Below, in pieces: positions 33,816-46,309 of a DNA stretch of 64,000 nucleotides. The stretch lies in NCBI RefSeq assembly GCF_040183065.1, contig NC_091130.1, positions 128,875,914 to 128,939,913 of the forward strand, given 5' to 3'. The notes beneath the pieces were generated by a model. It saw nothing but the letters and a program-made list of their open reading frames with translations. It was not told where the DNA came from and ran no database searches. The stretch comes from Periplaneta americana. Taxonomy: Eukaryota > Arthropoda > Insecta > Blattodea > Blattidae. The translations under genes were made by a program, and so were the position numbers. The first letter of the stretch is position 1, and each line of letters starts with the position of its first letter.

Positions 33816-36004
33816 CAGGAGTTCCCAACTGGTGTGTCGCGAAAGTTTGGAATGAAAAATAAATGTTATGCCATCCAGAAAGTCTCTCCACAACGCATTT
33901 TTTTTTTTATTTACAACAAAGTCTTTGATATGGTACAGTACATTTTGTTTTGAGACAGACTTTACCAATGAAAGTGAACACTTGCAACAATGCTTAGTTT
34001 GATTTTTCTACCTAGCAATAATTCGAATGAAAGCGAACACCTGCAACAATGCTTAGCAATTCGTTTACTCTTCCCACTTATAAAAACAGAGTTTAGAATC
34101 GTCAGAACATATTGGTCAGTTTCAGTATATATGATAAGCGGGTGATAGTGCGACTATTTAATTAAAAGTGCTTTATTTAGATTTTATCATGGTCGAATTT
34201 TTAATTCGAAAAAGACAATCTGAATCAAGTTCTGGGTCAGATGACAGCAGTGCTAATTCAAATAATGTGAGCGAAATTCCCTTCAAAGTTCAAAAAAACG
34301 TACTGCGTTTCGTAATTATAAAGTGATGAATACTTTCAATATGGTTTTACGTGGCGTGGAGATGAATAATAAACAAAATCCCGAGTGTCTCACATGCGGA
34401 AATGTTTTATCAAATCAGTCGACGGTGCCAAATAAACTAAGAAAAAACATTTAGAAAGTAATCATTCTCATGTAGCTTTCTAGGAGTAAATCAATGATGC
34501 GAGTGCTAGAGCTTCAAGACGAGCTTCTTCTTCTTCATATTTTTTTTGAGGACGAAAAGCCAGAGTATGCTAAATTTTTGGAAGATAATTTTTGGTGTGC
34601 GAAACTAGCATATTTTGCCGAAATTTTCGAGAGACGGAACTCTGTAAATACAAGCATGCAAAACAAAACAGAAATTATTATTTCAGCCACAAACAAAATT
34701 CAAGGATTTTGCAATAAACTGAAGTTTTGGGAGTCTTTGGTTATAGCAGGCTAATTATTGCCCTTTTCTTTAGTTGAGAGTTTTGAAAATGAAAATGAAT
34801 GCCTAAAGAAGTTAAAAGCAGAACACCTAAATACGTTACAAAGTTCCGCCACCTTTTTTGTTGCATTTTTTATCATGGAACCAATTATGTGTGATTAACT
34901 ATGTTTTTAATATACTAATTTTTCTTTAAATTCCACTTAAACCTTAAAAGACTTAGTTGAAAAAAAAAGTAGTTAAAAACGACAAAATTTCCATGCAGTG
35001 AACAGTAATTATCTCTCCATCCGCTATAAAATATTCTACCAGGGGCGATTTCTCAGGGCATGCTATGCTTGCTGCGCAAGCAAGCGCAAGCCCAATATTT
35101 TCGTATAATGTGTATTTCTCAAAATGGGATTACGTATATTAAAATTTATTTCGATGTTTGGAATACTGTATCGGCGTAATACCATCCGTAGGTTGCACAT
35201 CGCAAGTATCGCAACGCTTGCTCGTTTCTCGGAGCTACAGGAAAGTCGTAGAAATAGCGAGAATATGATGCGCGCGCAAGTGCCTTCCTCCTTAGTCCGT
35301 CCTAGGCACTCATGCTTCTGTTATGTGTTGTTGCTACACCAGCGACTATTTTAACGTTACACAGATCGGTACTGACAGCGGGAATGTGCTGTGATTTGAG
35401 AGTGCAATGTAATTGTATGAGCGGAATGCATGTGTTAGCTGCTGCATGTATTATTAATTCTTAAACATTAATTTGAAGTATTGCAATGAGTTCGGAATTG
35501 TGTGTTATTGAAACCTTATTATTAAATCCATTTTCCCGAAGGAATATTCAAGAGAAGACGGACATTATAGAGAATATGTGCGCTGTTCAGTGCAGCTCAA
35601 TACAACAATGTGCGTTGGTTGGCAGGGTCGAAAAAACTAAATAAACTGTTTTGTTGGCCATGTTTGTTATATTATATCGAACTTCTACATCTGATAAGCG
35701 AATATGATCCATGACTCATAATGATTTAATAATTTATAAAATAAATTATTTATGTTTGTCTAATTATTTTTATTAATTATGAATTATTATATCCTCCCAT
35801 CTTCCCCTATGAATAAAAGAGCAAGCCTAACTTTCGTGACTAGCATTCGCCCCTGTATTCTACACAGAGTTTCACCACCTTTTTCTCCAGAATAAAAGCT
35901 CTGGTTGTTATTATTATGTTATTAATAAAAACAAATAAGTGTACCGCGATATTGTGGGCGTTCAGTAAAGTGTGTCGTCAGTCAAAGAAGGTTGGGAACC
36001 ACTG
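33816..36004 (+). mobile_element. hAT element, BED/ZBED5-like transposase remnant
   Basis: Perfect 8-bp target duplication atttacag at 33808-33815 and 36005-36012. Termini are caggagttcccaact and, inverted, cagtggttcccaacc. Starting at 34189 a broken frame has MVEFLIRKRQSESSSGSDDS, then a BED-finger-like ECLTCGNVLSNQ. The open frame 34494-34754 includes FWCAKLAYFAEIFERRNSVN and NTSMQNK, characteristic of ZBED5/FAM200-like hAT transposases. Most of the catalytic region is lost, and another hAT (35040-35855) is inserted in the 3' part. Confidence 0.9.
35040..35855. mobile_element. Nonautonomous hAT nested inside a hAT
   Basis: Perfect 8-bp target duplication tattctac at 35032-35039 and 35856-35863. 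Inverted ends start caggggcga at both sides. 816 bases, no transposase frame; the short open frame at 35124 has no recognisable domain. Being inside 33816-36004 it is the younger insertion. Confidence 0.88.
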
Positions 36005-36012
36005 ATTTACAG

Positions 36013-36694
36013 TATCACTTCCTACTCCATTATATATACAAATAGCATCATTTTAATAAACAAAATCAACACTAAACTGGGAATGAATAGAAGTCGTGCA
36101 TTATGCTCCTCTAGTGCCACTTGAGTTATTTCACAAAACCAAAGTGACACACCCCTTGCCACTAAATAAATATAGAAACATTTTAACATAACTCTGGACT
36201 CAGTTTGCATTCTAGTTGGCATCCTGGTAGTTAGGGTGCGGATGTTATTCTGTGGAATTGCATGCCATTCTTCATTAAGAGCTGCTGGATCTGAGACAGT
36301 GCATGAAGAACTCGTTGGTGGATTCAAGCTTGTGCTACACATACTCGATGAAGTTGAGGTCAGGACTAGAATTTCGGGGATAGATTGAGAGAGAGAGAGA
36401 AGTTTTTCAAAAGGTTACTTGACTTTTTTTTCCCTAATGGTGGGACTTTTCGTAGACAAATTATCAGATGGATCTACTGAGCAATAGCTTTGTAAGTTCT
36501 ACAGTTTTTACTGTCATGGCCGAGATTCAAACTATTTTCTAAATGGGGAAGATTTGTAGCCTATATTATGCAACACATTTTTATTTTTATTGCAGCTTTT
36601 CAAAATTAGCACTAGAGCATGTTAATTTTCGTACATTATGTAGGAACGTAAGTAAGGCAAAGAGGAAGAAGAAGAAAATAAGAATTGACAGCGG

Positions 36695-36729
<35 letters not shown>

Positions 36730-37880
36730 GCACTGATGTTCAGAATGATAATAATTGTGATGGTGATGATGACAGAAAGCATGATGGTAATAATTATGAT
36801 AATCATTTTTGTTGGTTCATATTTATTTATATATATTATATATATTTTTTTCCCAATGGCAGGACTCTTACTTGTTATTCACCCCAATTTATTTATATAT
36901 TATCAAAGTTATATTATGTCCAGTAATATGCGAATTACTGTAATCAGTGAAATATTAAGCATAAAGGTCATTACACTGTTATGGGTGTAACAAATATTTA
37001 GTTATATTGACTAAAAGACTTAAGATTATGTCAATTTCTTATCTTGTAAGCACTTGAAAAAGTTATGGTATATACTTTAGTTACCTAGTTGCTGATCTAT
37101 AATTATGAAATCCATATCTTTTGTCTAAGAAAAGCAGAGGGGGAAGACTAAGTGTTACAGATCTGACAAAATTTTCCATTGGCATTGCACATTCATGTAG
37201 TTCATTCAGTAACTCTGCTAATTTGTAAGTTCTGAAAGAGTAGGAAATTTTTTTTCTGTATCTGTAAGATTTTTAGATTTTTACCCTTTTTAAACTTGGA
37301 TTTTCGTTTGACCAAGAACATGCAGAATATTTATAACATGTTATAGGTGTGACGAAATAGTTAAAATATTCATTTTCTCCAAACATCTGAAAATACAAGT
37401 AATTAAAGATATGAAAGAAAACAAATGCAATTACAAAGTTTTACTGTTTCATCTTATTTTTTCAAGCAAACATCTTTCTCCTTTGGCCAGATCAATGAAG
37501 TCCCACTATAGCCAACATAGGAAATAAAACAATTGAAATTATGAATAAATTAACAAAGTTTAACTGTGCTGTTTATGGTAACATGTAGATCTTTATTTTA
37601 AAATGCTATATATCCATGTCTCCTGGACTATGTTGCGTATTTTAATATACAGAAATATACTTTTTATTGAAAATAATTTTTAGATACAAGACCAGTTGAC
37701 ATGGAATGACTCATAAGTATTGTTCTGCAAGTATTCATTATTGGATTGGTACTTGAAAGGAAGTATCTTTGATAATTTTAATATTGAATTCATTTCTCTC
37801 TAATTTCACGGTTTGCAAATTAGGAATGCAATTGTGTGTTAATGTGTAACTTATATTATTTTAAATTAAGTTTATAAATT
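36013..37880. other. Intron with a GAT microsatellite
   Basis: GAT repeat at about 36696-36729 generates Asp-rich or Met-rich open frames that are not genes. Nothing else recognised. Confidence 0.45.
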
Positions 37881-37884
37881 GCTT

Positions 37885-38870
37885 ATATCATTTTATGCTA
37901 AATGAGCTGCTAAGTACAGTCAATCAGAGCAATGGCCACCTCCAAAACTGGCTTCAGCAAAATAAGTTACAACTGAATATTAGTAAGACTGTTTACATAC
38001 TCTTTAACAATAGCAGCTATCAAAATTCTACTCCTATCAAAATAAATGATAAAGACATAATGGAAGTTGAAAATACAAAATTTCTAGGCATCTGGATCGA
38101 CTCTGCTTTAACCTGGAACTATCATGTTGAGAAAACTATAGAAAAATTGAACCGCTATGTATATGCTTTCAGAATATTAAACAAAACAACCTCTAATGAA
38201 GTTCTCAGATCTATGTATTTTGGCTATGTACATTCCCAGATTCAGTATGGCATACCATTATGGGGCGCAACAAGCAAAATTACGGAAATTTTTAAGCTAC
38301 AGAAGAAAATTATAAAAATTATGAAACAAGCACCTATAAGGTCGTAAAGTAAAAAAACTTTTAGGGAACTCAAAATTCTGCCAGTACCTTGTATATACAT
38401 TCTAGAAACAGTGTCTTTCATTCATAAAAACAAAGCAAAATTCAAATTGAATTCAGACTACCACATGTATCAAACAAGAACATCAAGTCATATCCATCTG
38501 TCCACTCATAGAATTACCACAAGTCTTAAAAGTATTTTACATAGAGACATAAATATGTATAATAAAATTCCAAGCTCCATAATAAGTAGTAAACAAAAGA
38601 AGTTTAAAAGCATGGTCAACAGGTGCTGCTGCATCATATGCCATATAATGTAGAGGAATTTATGTCTTTAGACCTTGCAGAAAGTGCCTACTAATGTGTA
38701 ATTGTATCATGTCAGCAGATGTCCTGCAATAACAAAGCTACAATATTCATAAATATGTCCATAGTATAATCAGAAACTAGATTAAGACTTAGAAATAAGA
38801 TTGACGAAGCCATGATTTGTAAAGATCTTTATGGTGAATAAATTACTATTACTATTACTATTTATATTAA
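37885..38870 (+). mobile_element. CR1/Jockey-like LINE 3' fragment
   Basis: The + strand encodes NWLQQNKLQLNISKT, then TKFLGIWIDSALTWNYHVEK and YGIPLWGATSK, landmarks following the catalytic motif of a CR1/Jockey-type reverse transcriptase. One stop (38345) and a frameshift later, LPVPCIYILETVSFIHKNK and an LYNKLP-like MYNKIPSSI follow (to about 38650). It ends near 38868 in a tactattactatt repeat tail. 5'-truncated, dead. Confidence 0.8.
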
Positions 38871-38992
38871 GTGTATAAATTGTTTAACTTATAAGATGTG
38901 TGCTTCAAGGAAGAACTTCGGAAATATAGAATAATATTTTAAAGTTACATAACAATTTATCTAACTCTGCTATTTCTTTCTTTATTTTCCAG

Positions 38993-39273
38993 TGGTAAAC
39001 AAATTAGTTACAACACAGACACATAACTGGCTGACATCACCATGGATTCTCAGCAAGGGACAAGTGTCGTCTGATTCTAGGGGACAGTTCCGTTGTGAGC
39101 GTTGTAATAATATATACAGTCATCGCAAGTCATTAGTGCGGCATGTTCGACAAGAATGTGGAAAGGAACCACAGTTTCAGTGTCCAATTTGTTATCATCG
39201 AACTAAACTTCACTGCAATATGCTTAAACATATGCGAAAATGTCAGCGCAAACTTGCCTTCAGTCGTACGTGA
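38993..39273 (+). CDS. lola: lola-like alternative 3' exon 6, finger 2 of C2HC type
   Basis: The acceptor AG at 38991-38992 follows ttctttctttattttcc. Two split-codon bases, then 92 codons to TGA. The opening reads VNKLVTTQTHNWLTSPW. Finger 1 (C34, C37, H50, C55) reads CERCNNIYSHRKSLVRH, with Asn-Asn where sisters have Gly-Lys. Finger 2 (C63, C66, H79, C83) reads CPICYHRTKLHCNMLKH then MRKC, so its last ligand is a cysteine at spacing 3, not histidine. The linker is ECGKEPQFQC. A basic tail (QRKLAFSRT) follows. AATAAA is at 39486. The finger-2 helix contacts match exons 9 and 10. Confidence 0.87.
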
Positions 39274-39885
39274 TTTTTAAATAGTGTCAATGAATTATGT
39301 AGTTCGTAATTATGAAGACTAAAAGAGTTTTTATTACACAACGTTTTTTATAATTACCAAAAATGAATATAATGTCAATTAAGAAGTAACTTATACATGT
39401 GTTGTTTTACATTGCAACTGTTGCATATCTGTAATATGTTTCGACATAAATTATTATATGCATTATGAAAATCACTGTTTTCGGTAATAAAATAAAAAAA
39501 AAATTATTAAATTTATGATGTCTCTATCAAATTATACTTACGCACCTTTGGCAGTTTAAGGGGAGAATTTTATATAGCTTCTTCAAAATAAAGTGTAGGC
39601 CTACAACTTGATTAATGTAACGGCTTTAAGAAAAGTGTAACATAACTTGTTTAAGAGCTGTAAGGGAGATACATGGCATGGAAGTGCTTTAATATAAGAG
39701 TTAACATTTCCTTATGATAAGTCAGAAAGGATATGAATCGTTGTATGGAATTAGAAAGCAGTGATTGAAATATTTGTCCATTCTGTATGTAAGTGCCTAT
39801 GTTTGTACATATGATATAATAATGTAATAAAGATTTGCCAATATTAAATATGCTGGAACTGATATCGTTGATGCACTTATATATA
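39274..39885. other. 3' flank of exon 6
   Basis: No gene or named element seen. Confidence 0.4.
39486..39491 (+). terminator. Candidate poly(A) signal for exon 6
   Basis: AATAAA 213 bases after the stop. Unproven. Confidence 0.35.
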
Positions 39886-40088
39886 CAGAGTGGAAGTGAA
39901 ATCGCCTTGCAGATTTTCAGAGTGAATAGCTCATGCTGTATGTAACAAGAAACTAATATCATATTGGTCGAAAGTTCACAGTTTTTTCAGAAAGAAATAT
40001 TTTTTCCCCGAATGTTTAACAACCTCTTATTCGGTAACTATTGCTAGTGGGATCGTGATTTATGTCCATATCGATAGGAAATCTAATA

Positions 40089-40905
40089 CTTACTTACTTA
40101 ATGGCTTTTAAGGAACCCGGACGTTCATTGCCACCCTCACATAAGCCCGCCATTGGTCTCTATCCTGAGCAAGATTAATCCATTCTCTATCATCATATCC
40201 CACCTTCCTCGTATCCATTTTAATACTGTCTTCCCATCTACGTCTCGGCCTCCCTAAAGGTGTTTTTCTCTCCAGCCTCCCAACTAACACACTATATCCA
40301 TTTCTGGATTTGCCCATACGTGCTACATGCCCTGTCCATCTCAAACATCTGGATTTAATGTTCCTAATTATGTCAGGTGAAGAATACAATGCGTACAGTT
40401 CTATGTTGTGTAACTTCCTCCATTCTCCTGTAACTTCATCCCTCTTAGCCCCGAATATTTTCCTAAGCACTTTATTCTCAAACAACCTTAATCTCTGTTC
40501 CTCTCTCATAGTGAGAGTCCAAGTTTCACAACCATACAGAACAACTGGTAATATAACTGTTTTATAAATTCTAACTTTCAGATTTTTCGACAGCAGACTG
40601 GATGATAAAAGTTTCTCAGTCAAATAATAACACGCATTTCCCATATTTATTCTGTGTTTAATTTCCTCCCGAGTATCATTTATATTTGTTACTGTTGCTC
40701 CCAGATATTTGAACTTCTCCAACTCTTCAAAAGAGAAATTTCCAATTTTTATATTTTCATTTCGTACAATATTCTCGTCACGAGACATAATCATATACTT
40801 TGTCTTTTCGGGATTTACTTCTAAACCTATCTCTTTACTTGCTTCCAGTAAAATTCCCGTGTTTCCCCTAATCGTTTGTGGATTTTCTCCTAACATATTC
40901 ACGTC
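40089..40905 (-). mobile_element. 5'-truncated LINE with 15-bp target duplication
   Basis: Perfect target duplication ataggaaatctaata at 40074-40088 and 40906-40920. The minus strand keeps a 264-codon open frame: EVNPEKTKYMIMSRDEN, then FKYLGATVTNINDTREEIKH, VLPVVLYGCETWTLTMREEQ and RWTGHVARMGKSRNGYSVLV, ending near AMNVRVP and a cttacttactta tail. It begins just past the catalytic box, so the copy lacks polymerase activity. The intact frame means it inserted recently. Same family as 8684-9169 and 48281-48345. Confidence 0.92.
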
Positions 40906-41199
40906 ATAGGAAATCTAATAAATAATAATTTTTTCCGTCTGGTGTATTTCAATAGCGTGCACAGTTTTCGTGTAAATTTAAATTTTAAAAACCTCTAATT
41001 TCAAGCCACTTCACAATGCGAACAAGTGGCAACATCAAGGCAGAGAGCAGCTCACCTACTGAGACACACCGATTTCGTTGATCTCTTACATCTGTCTCGC
41101 AAGTAGAGTGTGTTAGCAGTGATGTTGCCGGACTGCTGAAATTTCAAATTTAATCCATGTTGAATCTTTCGTACACTACTTTTAACACTTGAATATAAA

Positions 41200-41545
41200 T
41201 AATTGATTAAATGCTAATGCTAACCACACATACAATAACATAAATACAGACATGGAAATCCTACACATACAACCCAAAAACCAAAAACTTAACACACTAG
41301 AACAATATGAAATATACAGACACACTAAAACACACCCTGATCAAATTCTCAACACACAGATCAATTTCAGAACACACACACTATTTGACACCACATTTCA
41401 ACACTTTTCAACAATTGAACGCACCCACACAACAGGCAGCGAAGTTCAAGATAACGCCGAGATCTAGTAGGCTCTGAGGATGGTGTGAAGAAGCACCGAA
41501 ACAGCTGTAAGCCGCACATGCTTACACAATTAACACGAGTAAGAT
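41200..41545 (+). mobile_element. Penelope-like element 3' end
   Basis: The 71-codon frame at 41252 reads LNTLEQYEIYRHTKTHPDQI and NFRTHTLFDTTFQ, text typical of the region after the GIY-YIG endonuclease in Penelope-like proteins. It is followed by gaggatggtgtgaagaagca, a common 3' end for these elements. The polymerase and endonuclease core are missing. Confidence 0.72.
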
Positions 41546-41684
41546 TGCCATTTAATCAATTACTTCAAATTTAATTTTCTAATTAATCATGCATTTAATC
41601 ACAAAATGTAATATAGGTTTTCTATTCGTTTAAGTGTACCCTATCGCCCCTTTCAGTCTGCAGGGTTATTTCACTTCCACCCTG

Positions 41685-42436
41685 TATATATCATAATACC
41701 ATAGCATTATGTGGACAGAGGTTAATATAAACATAATATATTAGATGGAAAGATGTGTCCTAAGAAAAATTTCATTAGAAAAATGATGAAAAATTAGTAC
41801 AGAAAAGTTTTTAATCTATTTATTTATTTATGTAATTAATTTGTTTGTTTGTTTGTTTATTTATTTATTCGTTTATCTGTTGCGCTGAACATGTCAACTC
41901 CATCCCTTCTTAATTTCTTTACCTTTACCATGAGGTGGAAGTGTCTAATAAACATTCCTCTCTATTAGAATTGTACCACTTACTCATTTAATAAATTAGT
42001 AGACCCAGAAAATATTAGAATAATGGCGGGGTACAAAATTCCTTAATCTTGCCAAGAATAATTATTATGAAATTTCAATTAATATCCAGTCTTGCATGAA
42101 TATACTTGTGCATGTGTGTGTGTTGAAAAGCAAGTATCAGACTGTATAAACGGTTAAATTTTAAATATATTATGGATTACTAGTATGTATTCTGTACTGA
42201 ATTTGAGTCTTGTGCATTATATTTTTTAATGTGTTGATATTTTTCTATTCCCATTTTATCATACATAAATGTCGTTATTGAGAAAGCAGATACAATTTTC
42301 TTAAAAGAGGAGTTTTCGACGTAGGTGAGTTTGTCTCTCTGGTGTTTTGCCATCCTCACTCACTACGTTATGTCTGTTGAAAAATGCTTGTTTGGTATTA
42401 GAATATATATTAAGAAAATTTTGTAACTTGTTGCAG
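41685..42436. other. Intron upstream of lola exon 7
   Basis: Simple TTTA/TTTG-rich tract near 41815-41880. No other feature. Ends with ttgtaacttgttgcag. Confidence 0.5.
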
Positions 42437-42834
42437 GTGATATGACTGGATTTCAGAGTAACAGTCAAGATATATATTCAAACTACACTTACAATGAGGT
42501 TAATTTACAACAAACAGTGTTCTCCAATAACACCTCAGGTCAGAGCAGTTCTAACTACCTGGATTTCCTGGCTCAAGAAGTAACACATATACTTGGTGGC
42601 AAACAACAGCAAAATATTGCAATTGATAGTGTGGTCAGGTCTAGAAGATTACCAGGATTTGGATCTTTTAAATGCCCAAAATGTGGAAAAGTGTATCGTT
42701 GGAGAAAGAACATGGTTAGCCATATGAGACTTGAATGTGGAAAGGAACCACAGTTTCAGTGTCCTCACTGTCCACAGAGAACTACGCAGAAAAGCAGCCT
42801 GTTAACACATATTTATAACAAACATCGAACGTAA
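42437..42834 (+). CDS. lola: lola-like alternative 3' exon 7, longest of the set
   Basis: The acceptor AG at 42435-42436 follows cttgttgc. Two split-codon bases, then 131 codons to TAA, the longest exon here. The N-terminal 75 residues are rich in Asn, Ser and Gln (for example NNTSGQSSSNYLDFLAQE) and look disordered. Finger 1 (C79, C82, H95, C100) reads CPKCGKVYRWRKNMVSH and finger 2 (C108, C111, H124, H129) reads CPHCPQRTTQKSSLLTH. The linker is ECGKEPQFQC. Closest to exon 5. An ATG is the second full codon, but the shared acceptor phase argues it is internal. AATAAA is at 43040. Confidence 0.88.
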
Positions 42835-43394
42835 AGGTTATGTTCTCTTTTGTTGAATGTTGAATGTTAAAATGAACAGTATAATACGACCGTAATACTT
42901 TTCCATTTTATTATGCAAGTTATAGATGAAGTTCTATATTGCTGCAAAAATATCTTACTATACAGGTGAGGACGGGGAATAATCTAATTTTAGTATGCTC
43001 ATGTGTGTTAGTGAGTGCTTGATAAAATAATATTTTCGGAATAAACAAAGAACTGATAGTATGAAAATATATATTTTTTTTAAAGTAGGAAATACTGTTA
43101 ATACAAATTGTATTATATACCGTATTTACTCGCGTAATAAACGCCATTGCATAATTTACGGACCCCAATTTTTGACAGTAATATAATAGGGGGGGGGGGG
43201 AGGATCACCACATAATGTATGCATGTATTTTAATTTTACTTACTACCTTAACGAGACCTCTTGTACTATTGTACTTTTAGACAAATAAATAATAGGAATA
43301 TTACATTTTATACCCAGTTTTTGCTTTATTTGTATTCAGTTTCAGGTTATACTGTGCTACACACTTTACAGTCGTACAATCGATCATTTTCAGT

Positions 43395-43835
43395 ATTACT
43401 TGAATGCCCGATGTCGAATTGAAACCGGCTGTGATTATCACGTGAGATGTCAGGTAGTTATGGTTTTTTTCCTTACATATAATTGGAATTCATTACCTAC
43501 AGATGTTAGGGGCTGTCCGACCTTAAACGTTTTCAAGTCCAAAGTGAAACATCTTATTTTAGAACACACAGTGTCCCAGTATATATTATATTAAAATTCA
43601 CAATTGTAACTAGTTTATAAAGTAATCATGCAATTTAATTTGTCATCTAGTGTAAGTAAGTATATGTAAGTTCGATAATCCTCTGGCATATGCATATTTT
43701 TCTGTTTTGATCTTGTCTTAGGTATACCTTTAACTTATGTTGTACTAACATTATATTATTATGTACTTCCATTTTATCATCTGGTTGAGAGGAAGAGAAG
43801 GCCTTATGACCTTAAATCTGCCAGAAAAAATGAAG

Positions 43836-43890
<55 letters not shown>
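43395..43890 (+). mobile_element. LINE 3' end with ATT tail
   Basis: The short frame YNWNSLPTDVRGCPTLNVFK is the usual last protein segment of a CR1/R-type LINE. Downstream, gaggaagagaaggccttatg then accttaaatctgccag matches the 3' untranslated text of the copy at 53655-54470 (gaagagaaggcctgatggtc). It ends in an ATT repeat (43838-43890). Confidence 0.72.
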
Positions 43891-43892
<2 letters not shown>

Positions 43893-43899
43893 AGTATTA

Positions 43900-44081
43900 T
43901 TATTAAATACAATAAATAATGTTTCAATTTTTTAAAAAGCAAATTGTATCTGATGATGCCATATAACAGGCGAAAACGTTCATACATTATTTTAATATGT
44001 AACATGTATTAGCAAATGTTAATATTAAATTGATGAGTTCTAATATTGAAAAATTAAAACATTATTTATTGTATTTAATAA
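43900..44081. mobile_element. Small MITE with 32-bp inverted ends
   Basis: Left ttattaaatacaataaataa then tgtttcaattttt; the right end 44050-44081 is its inverse with one mismatch. 182 bases, non-coding. Confidence 0.75.
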
Positions 44082-44211
44082 CTGTCTTTTCGGAAAATCA
44101 AACGTGAATTGTAAATTATTATTAATTTACATTTTCTTTTTTGTTCATTTGAATTGATTAGGATGCCGATATTTTTAATCCAAGATTTGTACGGCTATCA
44201 TTTCGATGATA

Positions 44212-44213
<2 letters not shown>

Positions 44214-44262
<49 letters not shown>
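44214..44262. repeat. (ATT)n microsatellite
   Basis: About 16 tandem ATT units. Confidence 0.9.
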
Positions 44263-44263
<1 letters not shown>

Positions 44264-44332
44264 GATTTGGCCTACTACTACACACAAAAATTGTGGAAAA
44301 AAGGTGGGTCTATTACGCGAGTAAACATTGTA

Positions 44333-45418
44333 TAATTTTTTTAGTATTGTGTACTATAATTTATTTTATCTATTAATTTAAATAAGTTAATGTTTTCATG
44401 TAATTTTTGTATTATCTGGATTGACGAGTACCGGTAGATACTCTAAATTGTAAGATTAATGAACAAAAGTAGAAAAGTTCTAATTCAGATTTTTGTAATT
44501 TTAAGATTTTCAAATTAAGAAAACAAATTTTGTCTGATGTCTGGGTTCAATAAGATGCACTTGATGCCGGAAACCAATTTGAGTACTCAGAAAACGTCTA
44601 TTGGCTACAGTACATAAAATATTGGAAACTAAAGACGATAATATCTTCATTACTAAGCTGCCTGTTTTATAAATTCTAATCGCCTATAAGTTTCAATTTT
44701 GACCTGTATATTCATTTTTACACTGTAATGCTTTTCACTCGACTCAGTTCATGTCTGGGTGCATATAATATTTATATTACCACCACTAACAGCAACTGAG
44801 TCGTGGAGGCTAATTTAGCTGCTTCCTCTATGAATTAAGTTGCATGAAAAAGGGGATAGTGTATTTGCGTGCACGCAGATGTGTGTGTGTATGTGTGTGC
44901 GGGTGTGCGTGAGCATGTGTGTGTGTGTGTGTGTGTGTGTGTGGGCGCATGCGCGCATGTCAGAATAATTTAATATTGTGGGAAAATGTTTTTGAAAGAT
45001 ATTAATAGTGTAATTTTTAACTAAATAAAGTTGAACATATATAAAATCTGTATTAAACATGTTAATATAATAAATCTTACAATTATATGTACATAAATGA
45101 TTATTTCTTGTAACTACTTTGTACATAAAACTTTAAATTGAACTTTCATCCTTTATAATATGTGTGATGAATTGGAAACAGTGTAAATTTTATCACAATT
45201 GACAGACATGTAACAGGATTTTTTCCTTGTTTTAGTCTGTGGTTAATTATTTGGATTCTTACTTTTAAAATGTTTTCTTTCTTTCTTTCTTTATTTATAT
45301 ATTTATCTCTTCCTTTCTTTCTTTTTTCTTTATTCTTTTTTTATACTTTTTTCTATTCTAACCTGCATCGAATTGATGGATTGGCAGCAGCAATGGCAGC
45401 AACACAACAGCAATAAGA

Positions 45419-45453
<35 letters not shown>

Positions 45454-46300
45454 CAAGAACTTTTCTAACAGCTGTCTTATCTACTGTAATTTATTCAAGA
45501 CACATATACATCAGATTGGCCATTCCCATGTTATGAAATGGCAACATAAAATGAGAACAACCACCAGAGTCTCCACTGTCGAAAAGTCATTTTTGGTAAT
45601 GACCACTAGATGGAAGTACAGTTGCTCCATGCAGTTCCATAAGAGTTTGTAAGATAACTTCTTTTGCAGTTGCTAGATGGCAACATAATGAAATTCATAA
45701 AAGTGGTTGTCTTGGAAAGTCCATTACAATCTGTTATATGTGATCAGGGATAAGACATATTAGGGCTCAAACTCTGGTTATAGTCAAAGGAAATAGCTTT
45801 AACCATAGCTTGTTCTCTTGTCTTGTACTGAATGAATTGTAATTGTTTTGTAGTGACTGTATATAGTAAAACATGATTTCGTTCCTGAAATGCTCTGTTA
45901 GCTCAAATATTAATAGTGATTATCTATGTATCTCATAAAAATTATGACCAGACTTTTGAAATGTAAAATTCATAAATTACAGTTTTTTTTTTTTTTACAG
46001 TAGCTAGATAAGACAGTGTTTCTATAACATTTTTTTTGAGGGGGGGGGGAGAGAAATGAGAGATCTCAATACTCACCATTGACTTTTTTATGACACACAT
46101 AAATAGTTTGTTGTTTTCATGCAATTTTAGTCTTGAAGGTTCAGTGTATGTTTTCTTATTATTATGATGTACCGAAGTACATATGATATTTCCATGCAGG
46201 AATTCTGCGTTATCGTATGATGAAGCATGAGTGCACCTCTGTACATAGTGCATTGGAATTGTGCCACTGTCACATATTCTGTGACACAGTACATGAGGGT
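44333..46300. other. Intron with TG and GAT microsatellites
   Basis: A degenerate TG tract at 44880-44942, a TTTC-rich tract at 45272-45350 and a GAT run at 45420-45452. Open frames over them are compositional. No gene seen. Confidence 0.45.
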
Positions 46301-46309
46301 AGGCCACCA

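Larger units (their letters stand above)
39886..41684. mobile_element. TIR element hosting a LINE and a Penelope-like piece
   Basis: Ends cagagtggaagtgaaat and, inverted, cagggtggaagtgaaat, matching imperfectly over about 45 bases, with TA on both outer sides. It contains the LINE copy at 40089-40905 and a Penelope-like 3' end at 41200-41545. No transposase of its own is evident. The superfamily is uncertain. Confidence 0.65.
43120..44330. mobile_element. Composite element with TTTACTCGCGTAATA ends
   Basis: Ends ccgtatttactcgcgtaata and, inverted, caatgtttactcgcgtaata, both flanked by TA (43118-43119, 44331-44332). Between them lie a LINE 3' end (43395-43890), a smaller MITE (43900-44081) and ATT microsatellites. 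No transposase is seen. A pogo-like Tc1/mariner origin is a guess from the end sequence. Confidence 0.6.

Noticed and set aside
36543-36990. Asp-rich and Met-rich proteins
   Set aside because: Two frames through one GAT microsatellite; no domain and no splice support.
41252-41467. Host gene of 71 codons
   Set aside because: The text matches a Penelope-like protein end and is followed by a typical element 3' end.
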